Shown piece after piece: positions 23,956-38,484 of a DNA stretch of 59,377 nt. A program made the translations under genes and the position numbers. The number at the start of each line of letters is the position of its first letter. The first letter of the stretch is position 1. Source of the stretch: Betaproteobacteria bacterium HGW-Betaproteobacteria-14 (GTDB taxonomy: Bacteria > Pseudomonadota > Gammaproteobacteria > Burkholderiales > Rhodocyclaceae); contig PHCS01000010.1 of the NCBI GenBank assembly GCA_002840845.1, forward strand, positions 1 through 59,377, given 5' to 3'. The notes below the pieces were generated by a model. It worked only from the letters and a program-made list of their open reading frames with translations, was not told the DNA's origin and searched no databases.

Positions 23956-26736
23956 TCAGGCCGCAGTCTCGGTCAGCTTCGCCTGCGCCGCGGCGAGGCG
24001 CGCCACCGGCACGCGCGGCCCCGAGCAGGAGACGTAGTTCAGGCCGATGCCGTGGCAGAAGCGGATCGAGGACGGATGGCCGCCGTGCTCGCCGCAGATG
24101 CCGATCTTCAGGTCGGGATTGGTCTTGCGGCCCTGCTCCACGGCAATCTTCATCACTTCACCGACGCCCTTCTCGTCGAGCACCTCGAAGGGGTTGTCCT
24201 CCAGGATGCCTGTCTCGTTGTAGGCCGGCAGAAACTTGTTCTCGGCATCTTCGCGCGAGAACGAGAAAGTGGCCTGGGTCAGGTCGTTGGTGCCGAAGGA
24301 GAAGAACTCCGCCATCTCGGCCATGCGCCCCGCGCGCATGCAGGCACGCACGACTTCCAGCATCGAGCCGAACTTCAGGCGCACCTTGATGCCGTGCGTG
24401 AGTTCCACCACCTTGTGCAGGCGCTGCACAAGGCCGTGGATGCGGCGCAGCTCCTCGACCGTGGCCACCTGCGGCACCATGATCTCCGGGTAGACCTCCA
24501 GCCCTTCCTTGGCGCACAGGGCGGCCGCCTCGAGGATGGCCTGGATCTGCATGCCGTAGATCTCGGGATAGGTGATGCCCAGGCGCACGCCGCGATGGCC
24601 CAGCATCGGGTTCACCTCGGATAGGGCGCGCACCTTCTTCAGAATCTTTCCCTTCTTGGCGATGATGTCCTCTTCCAGGTGCGATTCCTTGAAGGCATGC
24701 AGGCCGCCCATCAGCTTGATCAGGCCGTCGGCGTACTGCTGGTAGAGCTTGGGGTTGAGCAGCTTCAGCGTCTCGGGCAGTTCCTCGAGGCCCTTGATGG
24801 TGTCGCGCAGATGGTGCAGGTGGGCGATCTCCAGCTCGAGCTGCGCTGCGGTGGGGAGGAATTCGTGCATGGGCGGGTCGAGCAGGCGCACCGTCACCGG
24901 CAGGCCCTTCATTGCTTTGAAAATGCCCTTGAAATCGGCGCGCTGGATCGGCAGCAGGCGGTCGAGCGCGGCCTGGCGCTCCTCCGCCGTCTCCGCCAGG
25001 ATCATTTCCTGCACGATGGGCAGGCGATCGGTGCTGTTGAACATGCGCTCGGTGCGGCACAGGCCGATGCCCATGGCGCCGAACTCGCGTGCGCGCGCGG
25101 CATCCTCCGGCGTGTCGGCGTTGGCCATCACCTGCATGCGGGACATGCCGTCGGCCCACTCGAGCAGCACGGACATCTCTTCGGACACCTCCGCCTCGAT
25201 GGTCGGCACCTCGCCAGCGTAGACATGGCCCGTGCCGCCGTCGATGGTGATGACATCGCCTTCGTGCAGCGTCGTGCTGCCGATCGTGGCGCGACGCGCA
25301 ACGACGTCGATGACGATGGCCTCGCAGCCGGACACGCAGGGCTTGCCCATGCCGCGCGCCACCACGGCGGCGTGCGAAGTCTTGCCGCCTCGGCTGGTGA
25401 GGATGCCCTGTGCCTGGAAGAAGCCGTGGATGTCCTCCGGCTTGGTTTCCTCGCGCACCAGGATGATCTTCTCCCCCTTGCGTCCGCGCACCTCGGCGGT
25501 GTCGGCATCGAAGACGATCTTGCCGGAAGCCGCGCCGGGCGAGGCCGGCAGGCCCTGCGCCAGCGACTTGCCGTGGAACGAGGGCGACAGCTGCGGCACC
25601 AGCAGCTGTTCCAGCACCGCCGGATCGACACGCAGCAGCGCCCGCTCCTTGCTGATGAGGCCTTCGTGGAACATCTCCACGGAGGTGCGCACCATGGCGC
25701 GGGCGTTCATCTTGCCGTTGCGCGTCTGCAGGCAGTAGAGCGTCCCCTTCTCGATGGTGAACTCGAAATCCTGCACCTCGTGGTAATGCGACTCCAGCCG
25801 GTTGTGCAGCTCCATCAGCTGACGGTAGATCTCCGGCATCTCCTTCTCCATCTCGGCGATGGGCTTCGGCGTGCGGATGCCGGCAACGACGTCCTCGCCC
25901 TGGGCGTTGACCAGGTACTCGCCATAGATGATGTTCTCGCCGGTGCCGGGATTGCGCGTGAAGCCGACGCCGGTGCCGGAATCATTGCCCATGTTGCCGA
26001 ACACCATGGTGCACACATTCACCGCCGTGCCGTTGGCCTGGTCCTTGGTGATCTTGAACTGGCGGCGGTAATCCACGGCGCGCTTGCCCATCCAGGAGCG
26101 GAACACCGCTCCCAGCGAGACTTCCAGCTGCTCGTAGGGATCGGCGGGGAAGGGCTTGCCGGTATGGCGCTCGACGATGGCGAGGAATTCCCCGGCCAGT
26201 TCCTTCAGGTGATCGGCAGAGAGATCGACGTCCTGCAGGGCGCCATACTTCTTCTTGGCAATGTGCATCTTCTCGTCGAAGGTCTCGTCGGCGATCCCCA
26301 GGGCGATCTTGCCGAAGAGCTGGATGAAGCGCCGGTAGGCGTCCCAGGCGAAGCGCGCGTTGCCGGTCTGCTTGATGAGGCCCTTCAGCGAAGTTTCGTT
26401 GAGGCCCAGGTTGAGGATGGTGTCCATCATGCCCGGCATGGACATCGCCGAACCGGAGCGCACCGATACCAGCAGGGGGTTGTCGGCGCTGCCGAAGCCC
26501 TTGCCGGTCTTCTTCTCCAGCGTCTTCATGCGGGCGCGGACATCGTCCATCAGCCCTTCCGGCAGCTGGTTCTTCTCCAGATAGGCCAGGCAGGCCTCCG
26601 TGGTGACGACAAAGCCGGGCGGCACGTTCAGGCCGATCTGCGTCATCTCGCACAGATTCGCGCCTTTGCCGCCAAGCAGCATCTTGTTCTTGCCGTCGCC
26701 GTCCTCGAAATCGAAAATAAAATTGCGGGCATTCAT
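23956..26736 (-). CDS. ppdK: Pyruvate, phosphate dikinase
   Basis: A 926-residue enzyme that interconverts pyruvate + ATP + Pi and PEP + AMP + PPi. I start at MNARNFIFDFEDGDGKNKML (26736), which lines up with known PPDK starts; the 33 residues upstream are not family-like. The ATP-grasp region has LLGGKGANLCEMTQIGLNVP and GTGVGFTRNPGTGENIIYGE. The swivelling phosphohistidine is in GGKTSHAAVVARGMGKPCV. The PEP/pyruvate TIM barrel contains GIGLCRTERMF and GTNDLTQATFSFSREDA. All catalytic blocks are present. It supports gluconeogenic or PPi-linked flux. Confidence 0.96.
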   Translation of the reverse strand: MNARNFIFDFEDGDGKNKMLLGGKGANLCEMTQIGLNVPPGFVVTTEACLAYLEKNQLPEGLMDDVRARMKTLEKKTGKGFGSADNPLLVSVRSGSAMSMPGMMDTILNLGLNETSLKGLIKQTGNARFAWDAYRRFIQLFGKIALGIADETFDEKMHIAKKKYGALQDVDLSADHLKELAGEFLAIVERHTGKPFPADPYEQLEVSLGAVFRSWMGKRAVDYRRQFKITKDQANGTAVNVCTMVFGNMGNDSGTGVGFTRNPGTGENIIYGEYLVNAQGEDVVAGIRTPKPIAEMEKEMPEIYRQLMELHNRLESHYHEVQDFEFTIEKGTLYCLQTRNGKMNARAMVRTSVEMFHEGLISKERALLRVDPAVLEQLLVPQLSPSFHGKSLAQGLPASPGAASGKIVFDADTAEVRGRKGEKIILVREETKPEDIHGFFQAQGILTSRGGKTSHAAVVARGMGKPCVSGCEAIVIDVVARRATIGSTTLHEGDVITIDGGTGHVYAGEVPTIEAEVSEEMSVLLEWADGMSRMQVMANADTPEDAARAREFGAMGIGLCRTERMFNSTDRLPIVQEMILAETAEERQAALDRLLPIQRADFKGIFKAMKGLPVTVRLLDPPMHEFLPTAAQLELEIAHLHHLRDTIKGLEELPETLKLLNPKLYQQYADGLIKLMGGLHAFKESHLEEDIIAKKGKILKKVRALSEVNPMLGHRGVRLGITYPEIYGMQIQAILEAAALCAKEGLEVYPEIMVPQVATVEELRRIHGLVQRLHKVVELTHGIKVRLKFGSMLEVVRACMRAGRMAEMAEFFSFGTNDLTQATFSFSREDAENKFLPAYNETGILEDNPFEVLDEKGVGEVMKIAVEQGRKTNPDLKIGICGEHGGHPSSIRFCHGIGLNYVSCSGPRVPVARLAAAQAKLTETAA

Positions 26737-26909
26737 GTTCAGCAGGCCTCGATTGAAAAGTGTGCCTTCTAGTTTGCCATGTGCGGCAGCAGAAAACCAT
26801 GACCTGGACAGGATGGCACAGCGAAACCCAGCCAAATGTCATGAAGCACATCGGTTAAACTTGGCCTGCTGACGGCATTTTTGCGGCAGCAACCCCGGAA
26901 GAAGCCTTT

Positions 26910-26945
26910 ATGAAGCTGTACTTCAGCCCCAAGGCCTGTTCACAA
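26910..26945 (+). pseudogene. Possible glutathione S-transferase N-terminal remnant
   Basis: An ATG at 26910 with GGAAGAAG upstream encodes MKLYFSPKACSQ, the hallmark first strand and catalytic loop of bacterial GSTs (typically MKLYYSPGACS). After that the frame continues into unrelated sequence and runs on into the Sel1 gene. It looks like a truncated GST 5' end left in the ppdK upstream region, but eleven residues could also match by chance. Confidence 0.35.
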
Positions 26946-27029
26946 TTATTTTATCGGATGCATAAGTGCCGCCCGAACCCGATGGACGGCCATCAACCGG
27001 CAAGCAAAGCCGCCTATCATGTCAACACC

Positions 27030-28274
27030 ATGAAGACATGTCTCGCAACACTGATCGCCTGTCTGGCGCTGCCCCCCCTGGCGGCGCTGGCGCAAACCCA
27101 TGCCCCGGCCGAGGACAAGCCGGGGCGCGTCGTGCTCGTGCCGATGTCGGTCGAGCGGCCCACCGGCCCGGGCTGGGCGCTGGTGCGGCGCACCGATACC
27201 GATCTGACGTTATTGCACCCGGCCGACAGGACGCACAACAGCATGGTCGCCATCGTCAGCGGCAAGGTGCCGGCCAAGCGCCTGCGCAGCACCAAGGAAC
27301 TCACCGACCAGTTGCGCCAGGACCTCAAGGAGAAAACCGACCCCAAGCGCTTCGAAGTGGTCAAAGAGGACATCCATCCGGACATCGCCTCCGGCCGCAA
27401 GTGCGTGCGCTACCGCCAGCAGGCGCGGGACCTCGCCACGGCCGGCGCGGACGGCAAGGCACAGATGATCGAACTTCACGGACAGGTCTGCCTGCATCCG
27501 GCTGACGAAGGCATCGTGCTGGCCGCCACGCTGTCCGAGCGCGGCTCTGCCGACACTATCGGCAAACAGAGCTTCACTGAGCTGGCTGAGCGTTTCTTCA
27601 ATGGCGTGCACCCGCACGCGCCGCTCAAGGGCAAGGACTGGCAGTCGCTCGCCGAACAGGGCGACGCCAACGCCCAGGTCTGGCTGGCGCGCCACCTGCT
27701 TCTGACCAATGAACTGGAGGAAGCTGTCGTCTGGCTGGGCAAGGCGGCGGAAAGAGGCCATGTCGAGGCGCTGACCCTGCTCGGCCTGTCCTACCTGACC
27801 GGCCGCGCCGTCACGCGCAGCCCGGAGGATGCCGTCAAGTGGCTGCGACAGGCCGCAGAGAAGAACTACCCGAAGGCGGAAGGGCTGCTCGGCCTGGCCT
27901 ATTTCACGGCCGCAGAAGTGCGCAACGAGGAAGAAAGCCGACGCTGGGTGCGCAAGGCGGCGGCGGACGGCGACCCGCTCGGCCAGACGCTCCTCGGCGA
28001 ATTCCTGCTGTTCGGCAGGGCCGGCATGGAGAAGAACACAGCCGAAGGCGTCGCCTGGGCCCGCAAGGCCGCGGAACAGGGCGATGCACGGGCGCAATAC
28101 ATGCTGGCCGGCCTGCTGGCGAATGGCGTCGGCACGGAGAAAAACTTCATCGAATCACGCTTCTGGCTCGAACTCTCCGCTGCACAGGGTCATGCCGATG
28201 CACGCAAGACCCTGGAGCAGGCAAGGGGTGCATCCACAACAAAGCCCGCAACGCCCCCCGTCGAGAGCAAGTAA
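27030..28274 (+). CDS. Exported Sel1-repeat protein
   Basis: The internal ATG at 27030 starts a proper signal peptide (MKTCLATLIACLALPPLAALAQ), so it is preferred to the frame start at 26910. The 414-residue product has an N-terminal domain of about 190 residues of unknown fold with two cysteines (GRKCVRYRQQ and GQVCLHP). About five Sel1/TPR-like repeats follow from residue ~200 (AQVWLARHLLLTNELEEAVV, AEGLLGLAYFTAAEV, AQYMLAGLLANGVGTEKNF). Sel1 solenoids bind protein partners; a periplasmic adaptor role is inferred. The tail is Thr/Pro-rich. Confidence 0.8.
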   Translation: MKTCLATLIACLALPPLAALAQTHAPAEDKPGRVVLVPMSVERPTGPGWALVRRTDTDLTLLHPADRTHNSMVAIVSGKVPAKRLRSTKELTDQLRQDLKEKTDPKRFEVVKEDIHPDIASGRKCVRYRQQARDLATAGADGKAQMIELHGQVCLHPADEGIVLAATLSERGSADTIGKQSFTELAERFFNGVHPHAPLKGKDWQSLAEQGDANAQVWLARHLLLTNELEEAVVWLGKAAERGHVEALTLLGLSYLTGRAVTRSPEDAVKWLRQAAEKNYPKAEGLLGLAYFTAAEVRNEEESRRWVRKAAADGDPLGQTLLGEFLLFGRAGMEKNTAEGVAWARKAAEQGDARAQYMLAGLLANGVGTEKNFIESRFWLELSAAQGHADARKTLEQARGASTTKPATPPVESK

Positions 28275-28363
28275 TCACCCCGGAAGCAATGGTGCACCGC
28301 GTCTTTATTCCGTAACCTGGCAGGCGTAGGCTGGACTCCTGAAAAGCAATTCAGGAGGCAGCC

Positions 28364-28891
28364 ATGGCCAACGCAACCCCGATCGGCAATCTTGCCGAAT
28401 GCTATGCCAGCGCCCTCGCCATCGAGCGCGAGGCCGCAGAGCGCTGTGCGCAGTTCGCGGAATTTCTCGAGGATCACGGCGATCAGGGCACGGCGGCATT
28501 GTTTCGCAAGCTGGCGCGTTTCGAACAGCAGCATGTCGAGGAACTCGAGCGCCGCTCCAGCGGCATGCCATTGCCGGCCTTGCGCCCGTGGGAATTCAAC
28601 TGGCTCGACGATGCGCCCGCAGAGCAGGTCAACCACGCGTTCGTCTTCCACCTCATGACGCCGCACGACGCGCTGAAGATCGCGCTCGGCGCCGAAAAGC
28701 GCGCCCAGGCGCTCTACGAGCAGACCATCGCGACGACCGGCGACCCGGAAGTGAAGCGGCTGGCGCGGGAACTGGCCGGCGAGGAAATGGAGCACATCGC
28801 CTGGATCGAGGATGCCCTGGCCAAGGCGCCGCGGCCCCTGACCACCGAGGCGGATTACGAAGCGCTATTCAGTGCTTCTTCGCTCCACTGA
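28364..28891 (+). CDS. Ferritin-like/rubrerythrin-type diiron protein
   Basis: A 175-residue four-helix protein without the rubredoxin domain. Carboxylate/His pairs typical of a diiron site are present: Glu in LAIEREAAERC, FEQQHVEELE, LGAEKRAQALYEQ and GEEMEHIAWIED. The ATG has GGAGGCAGCC directly before it. The family includes peroxide scavengers and iron handlers. Its last 23 bp overlap the end of the convergent minus-strand gene. Confidence 0.82.
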   Translation: MANATPIGNLAECYASALAIEREAAERCAQFAEFLEDHGDQGTAALFRKLARFEQQHVEELERRSSGMPLPALRPWEFNWLDDAPAEQVNHAFVFHLMTPHDALKIALGAEKRAQALYEQTIATTGDPEVKRLARELAGEEMEHIAWIEDALAKAPRPLTTEADYEALFSASSLH

Positions 28892-29348
28892 TGAACGTCA
28901 TCGGGAAGACCACTTCGGCCGCCGCATGCTTTTGCGGCGCGTTCTCGTAGTCGGGCATGTGCGGCGCGGCCGCGCCCGAGGCCGACATCAGCTTGCCGAT
29001 CAGCACCTGGATCTGGTCCGTGAACCAGCCGTCCTCGTAACGCGTCGGTAAGAAACGCAATTCCCTTACGCGCTCGGGAATCTCACCGGCATCGATCACA
29101 TCGTCGGCAGCATGGGCGCCGGAAAAGAAGCGCCCGGCGACAAAGCGCATGAAAAAGCCGCCCTTTCCGTCCGATGCAAGCACGAAGACGCGCGCGCCGG
29201 ATGGCGCTTCGTCGTCTTCCTCCTCGAACACCGGATGCACGGCGAAGGCAGCCGCGTTGCGCTGCACGACATACTGTACGGCCTCGTCGAAGCCAAGGCG
29301 GTTGTCCTCGGGCATGGGCGGGTCGTTGTCAGGGTTATTGGTGGTCAT
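28869..29348 (-). CDS. Hypothetical acidic protein, 159 aa
   Basis: A soluble acidic protein starting MTTNNPDNDPPMPEDNRLGF. No signal peptide or known motif. Mixed alpha/beta segments are visible (VFVLASDGKGGFFMRFVAGR, VRELRFLPTRYEDGWF), ending AAAEVVFPMTFISGAKKH. I recognise no family. It is convergent with, and overlaps by 23 bp, the ferritin-like gene. Codon use matches the surroundings, and a long uninterrupted frame supports it as real. Confidence 0.6.
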   Translation of the reverse strand: MTTNNPDNDPPMPEDNRLGFDEAVQYVVQRNAAAFAVHPVFEEEDDEAPSGARVFVLASDGKGGFFMRFVAGRFFSGAHAADDVIDAGEIPERVRELRFLPTRYEDGWFTDQIQVLIGKLMSASGAAAPHMPDYENAPQKHAAAEVVFPMTFISGAKKH

Positions 29349-29447
29349 TTCGGTTCTCTGCTTCGTGGGGAACGATTACCCTAGCAGCCTGCCCGTGCCT
29401 GTGGCAAGCTGGCTTTTCTCTGCGGCAATTCAATCCCTCTATCAAAG

Positions 29448-35272
<5,825 letters not shown>

Positions 35273-35276
<4 letters not shown>

Positions 35277-36106
35277 GAACGCTTCTTGTGCAACTGCTCG
35301 GCATTGCGCTGGTTTGGCTCGCCATGCTGCCTGCGGCCCACGCGCTCCCTCGCGAAGCTGTCGTGCCCGGCGGCCTCGCCCTGGTGCGCCTCGGCGAGGC
35401 GACGCAAGCTCCCGCAGCCTGGTTTCAGGGCAAGCGCGTCGCGGTGCTGCGCGACGGCCAAGGCTGGATCGCGCTGGTCGGCCTGCCGCTGCGCCTCGAG
35501 CCCGGCACCCATGAACTTCGCGTCATCGCCCATGGCGAGGAGACGGCGAAGCCCTTCCGCGTGGCCGCCAAGCGCTATGCACTGCAGCGCTTCACCGTGC
35601 CCGACCAGCGCAAGGTGGAACCGCTGCCCGAAGATGAACTGCGCATCGCCCGCGAGCAGACGCGCATCGACGCGATCAAGGCCGCCTTCCGCGACGAGCC
35701 GTCCCCCGATCTGGCTTTCCGCCTGCCCGCATCGGGCAGGCTCAGCGGCAACTTCGGCCTGCGCCGCATCATCAACGGCCTGGAGCGCAACCCGCATGCC
35801 GGCATCGACGTCGCCGTGCCCGTCGGCACCCCGGTGCACGCCGCGGGCGCGGGCGTCGTCGTCGACACCGGCGATTTCTTCTTCAACGGCAATTCGGTCT
35901 ACCTCGACCACGGCCAGGGCGTCGTCACGCTCTACTGCCACCTCGACCGCGTCGACGTAAATCCCGGCGAGCGCGTCGCCGCCGGCCAGCGCATCGGCCT
36001 GTCCGGCAACACCGGCCGCACCAGCGGGCCGCACCTGCACTGGACGGTGCTGGCCAACGGCACGGCGGTGGACCCGCGGTTGTTCCTGACGAAGGCGGCG
36101 AAGTGA
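35273..36106 (+). CDS. M23/LytM-family metallopeptidase
   Basis: A 277-residue exported protein starting at the ATG that overlaps the uvrA stop (ATGA). A signal peptide ([20 protein letters not shown] ... AHA) is followed by an N-terminal beta domain and a C-terminal M23 domain. Zinc ligands are His and Asp in [17 protein letters not shown] and the last His of GPHLHWTV, with the catalytic His in LYCHLDRV. It is therefore a probable active peptidoglycan endopeptidase, cutting cross-links or acting at septation. Translational coupling to uvrA is curious but probably incidental. Confidence 0.92.
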
Positions 36107-36678
36107 ATCCCGCCGACGTCCTCGAATTCTGGTTCGGCGCACCGGGCAGCGCGGAACATGGCAGCTTGCGCAAATGCTGGTTCGAGAAGGATCCCGCCTT
36201 CGACGCGGAAATCCGCCGCCGCTTCCTGGCCCTGGTGGACGAGGCCGCGGCCGGCCGCCTCGACGATTGGGCGGACCGCCCCGAAGGACTGCTTGCGCTG
36301 ATCGTGCTGCTGGACCAGTTCCCGCGCAACCTCTTCCGCGACGCGCCGCGCGCCTTCGCCACCGATGCGCAAGCGCTCGCCCTGGCGCAGCAGGCGCTGG
36401 CGCAGGGCGTCGACGCGCAACTGATGCCGGTGGCGCGGGCCTTCATCTACCTCCCCTTCGAGCACAGCGAGGACCTGGCCATGCAGGACCGTGCCGTGGC
36501 GCTTTTTTCTGCCCTGGCGCAGCACGGCGCGGCATTCGCCTCCTACCTCGACTACGCCGAGCGGCACCGCGACGTGATCCGCCGCTTCGGCCGCTTTCCC
36601 CACCGCAACGCGATTCTCGGCCGCGCCTCGACCCCCGAGGAAATCGCGTTCCTCGCCCGGCCCGGCGCGGGTTTCTGA
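36103..36678 (+). CDS. DUF924 family protein
   Basis: The GTG start at 36103 overlaps the M23 stop codon (GTGA). The 191 residues match DUF924: VLEFWFGAPG at the start, WFEKDPAFDAEIRRRF, LALIVLLDQFPRNLFRDAP and FIYLPFEHSEDLAMQDRAV. It is an all-helical, TPR-like fold common in Proteobacteria with no assigned activity. No signal peptide. Confidence 0.88.
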   Translation: MNPADVLEFWFGAPGSAEHGSLRKCWFEKDPAFDAEIRRRFLALVDEAAAGRLDDWADRPEGLLALIVLLDQFPRNLFRDAPRAFATDAQALALAQQALAQGVDAQLMPVARAFIYLPFEHSEDLAMQDRAVALFSALAQHGAAFASYLDYAERHRDVIRRFGRFPHRNAILGRASTPEEIAFLARPGAGF

Positions 36679-36741
36679 CCTGCCGGGGACGGGGCGCGGC
36701 ATGATAATCTCCATTCGCATTCCGCCCCGCAGGGAGCCGCG

Positions 36742-37362
36742 ATGAATCTCAGCGAAACCGACCGGCAAGGCATCGAAGCGCGCGCCGCGCGGCTCGAAGC
36801 GCGCACCGGCATTGAGATCGTCACGGCGGTGGTCGGCAAATGCGACGACTATCCGGAGATTCCCTGGAAGGCCTTCGCGCTGTGCTCCGGCCTGGCCTAC
36901 ATGGCCGCCATGCTGTGGCATCCCGACGCCGTGCTCGGGGGGCTGACTTTCCTCCTGGGGGGAGCCGCTGCAGCGCTCGCCACCGTTTTCCTGCCGCCCT
37001 TCGCCCGCCTGTTCCTGGATGCCGCCCGGCGCGAGGCCGAAGTGCGCCAGTACGCCGCCGCGTTCTTCCTCGAGCGCGATCTGTCGCGCACGCAGCGGCG
37101 CAGCGGCATCCTCATGCTCGTCGGCGTCTTCGAACGCAGCGTGGTGATCCTGCCCGATGCCGGCGTGCGCACCCGCCTCGGCGCCGCCGATCTGCAGGAC
37201 GTCATCGCGCGCATGACGCCCCGGCTCGCCGATGGCCGGATCGCGCCGGCGCTGCGCGATGGACTCGATGCGCTGGAAGCCCTCCTCGTCGCGAAAGGTT
37301 TCGCGGGCGGCAACGGCACCGACGAGATCGCGCAGGAAGTCTTCGAGGAGAAGGGGGCATGA
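36742..37362 (+). CDS. TPM-domain membrane protein
   Basis: A 206-residue protein with GCAGGGAG upstream of its ATG. An N-terminal TPM-like strand pattern (RLEARTGIEIVTAVVGKCDD) is interrupted by two membrane helices (residues ~45-90). It then continues with the second TPM part (GILMLVGVFERSVVILPDAG, LQDVIARMTPRL). This split-TPM architecture is usual for the partner of YgcG-type proteins, and the next gene is one (4-bp overlap). A LemA gene often accompanies the pair but is not seen here. Confidence 0.8.
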   Translation: MNLSETDRQGIEARAARLEARTGIEIVTAVVGKCDDYPEIPWKAFALCSGLAYMAAMLWHPDAVLGGLTFLLGGAAAALATVFLPPFARLFLDAARREAEVRQYAAAFFLERDLSRTQRRSGILMLVGVFERSVVILPDAGVRTRLGAADLQDVIARMTPRLADGRIAPALRDGLDALEALLVAKGFAGGNGTDEIAQEVFEEKGA

Positions 37363-38309
37363 ACAGGATCGCGCTCTTTCTCTTCGGATGCCTTGCCGCG
37401 CTCGCGGCGCTGGCCGCCGACGTGCCCTATCTCTCCGGCCGCATCGCCGACAACGCGGAACTCCTCGGCGCCCGAACAAAGCAGGAATTGAACGCCCTGC
37501 TCAAGGCGCATGAGGCGGAAACCGGCAACCAGGTCGCCGTGCTGACCGTGAATTCGCTCGAAGGCGAAAGCGTCGAGGAATACGCCCACACGGTGTTCAA
37601 CGCCTGGAAGCTCGGTCAGAAAGGCAAGGACAACGGCGTGCTGCTGCTGGTGGCGCCGCAGGAGCGGCGCATGCGCATCGAGGTCGGCTACGGCCTGGAG
37701 GGCACGCTCACCGATGTCGCGGCCAGCCGCATCATCCGCAACGTGATGGCGCCGCGCTTCAAGGAAGGCGATTTCGAGGCCGGCATCGCCGCGGGCGTAC
37801 AGGCCGTCATCGGCCAGCTCAGCGGCAGTGCCGAGCTTCCCGCCGACGACCCGCGTCCTGTCGCCAAGGAGGAATCCGACAGATTCTTAGAGGGGCCGGA
37901 CCTGCCGCTGCCCGAGCGCATCCTCATCGGCGCCTTCATCTTCGGCATCATCGGCCTGTTCACCGTCATCGGTATCCTCACGCCAGGCATGGGCTGGTTC
38001 CTCTATTTCTTCCTCATCCCCTTCTGGGCCATGTTCCCCATCGTGGTGGTGGGCGTGAAAGGCGCACTCACCCTGCTCGGCATCTATGTCGCCGGCTTCC
38101 CCATTGCCAAGCTGCTCGTCGCACGATCGCCCTGGTACGCGAAGGCGCAGAACGACCTGAAGACCAAGGGCAGCGCCCGCATCGGCGGCTTCACCTTCGG
38201 CGGCAGCTCGGGCGGCTCGTCCTCCTGGAGCTCGGGCTCCTCCTCGGGCGGCGGCTTCTCGGGCGGCGGCGGCAGTTCGGGCGGCGGAGGGGCATCCGGC
38301 AGCTGGTAG
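37359..38309 (+). CDS. TPM-domain protein with Gly/Ser-rich tail (YgcG-like)
   Basis: The ATG overlaps the previous stop codon. A 316-residue exported protein: signal peptide (residues 1-20), a periplasmic TPM domain (ADNAELLGARTKQELNALLK ... RRMRIEVGYGLEGTLTDV), two membrane helices (~180-245) and a low-complexity Gly/Ser tail (GGSSGGSSSWSSGSSSG). The tail is typical of this family and precedes a palindromic repeat that begins 4 bp after the stop. Some TPM proteins have phosphatase activity or assist photosystem or membrane-protein assembly; here the role is unknown. Confidence 0.85.
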   Translation: MNRIALFLFGCLAALAALAADVPYLSGRIADNAELLGARTKQELNALLKAHEAETGNQVAVLTVNSLEGESVEEYAHTVFNAWKLGQKGKDNGVLLLVAPQERRMRIEVGYGLEGTLTDVAASRIIRNVMAPRFKEGDFEAGIAAGVQAVIGQLSGSAELPADDPRPVAKEESDRFLEGPDLPLPERILIGAFIFGIIGLFTVIGILTPGMGWFLYFFLIPFWAMFPIVVVGVKGALTLLGIYVAGFPIAKLLVARSPWYAKAQNDLKTKGSARIGGFTFGGSSGGSSSWSSGSSSGGGFSGGGGSSGGGGASGSW

Positions 38310-38312
38310 CAC

Positions 38313-38408
38313 TGTGAGAGCGGCGTCCACGCCGCGATACCCCCCTTTGTGAAAGGGGGTGGCCCGCAGGGCCGGGGGATTTATCGCGGCGTGGACGCCT
38401 CTCCCACA
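38313..38408. repeat. Nested palindromic repeat: AAATCCCCC-type half element inside a TGTRGGAG-type element
   Basis: The outer arms TGTGAGAGCGGCGTCCACGC... and their complement ending GGCGTGGACGCCTCTCCCACA pair over 26 bp with two mismatches and belong to the repeat 5 family. The loop holds CCCCCTTTGTGAAAGGGGGTGG ... CCGGGGGATTT, the right half of a repeat 4 family element. One repeat has thus landed in the loop of another. Confidence 0.85.
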
Positions 38409-38484
38409 CGCCCCCCCGAGCGTTGTCGCTGATCGATTTGACGCAGGACAAGGCTGGATTCCCCATGGCGGCAACAATATCGCC

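Noticed and set aside
37359..38309. LemA/TPM operon with LemA
   Set aside because: Both TPM genes are present but no LemA gene is seen upstream or downstream.
38359..38484. Upstream extension of nosD
   Set aside because: It starts inside the nested palindromic repeat and lies before the signal peptide.
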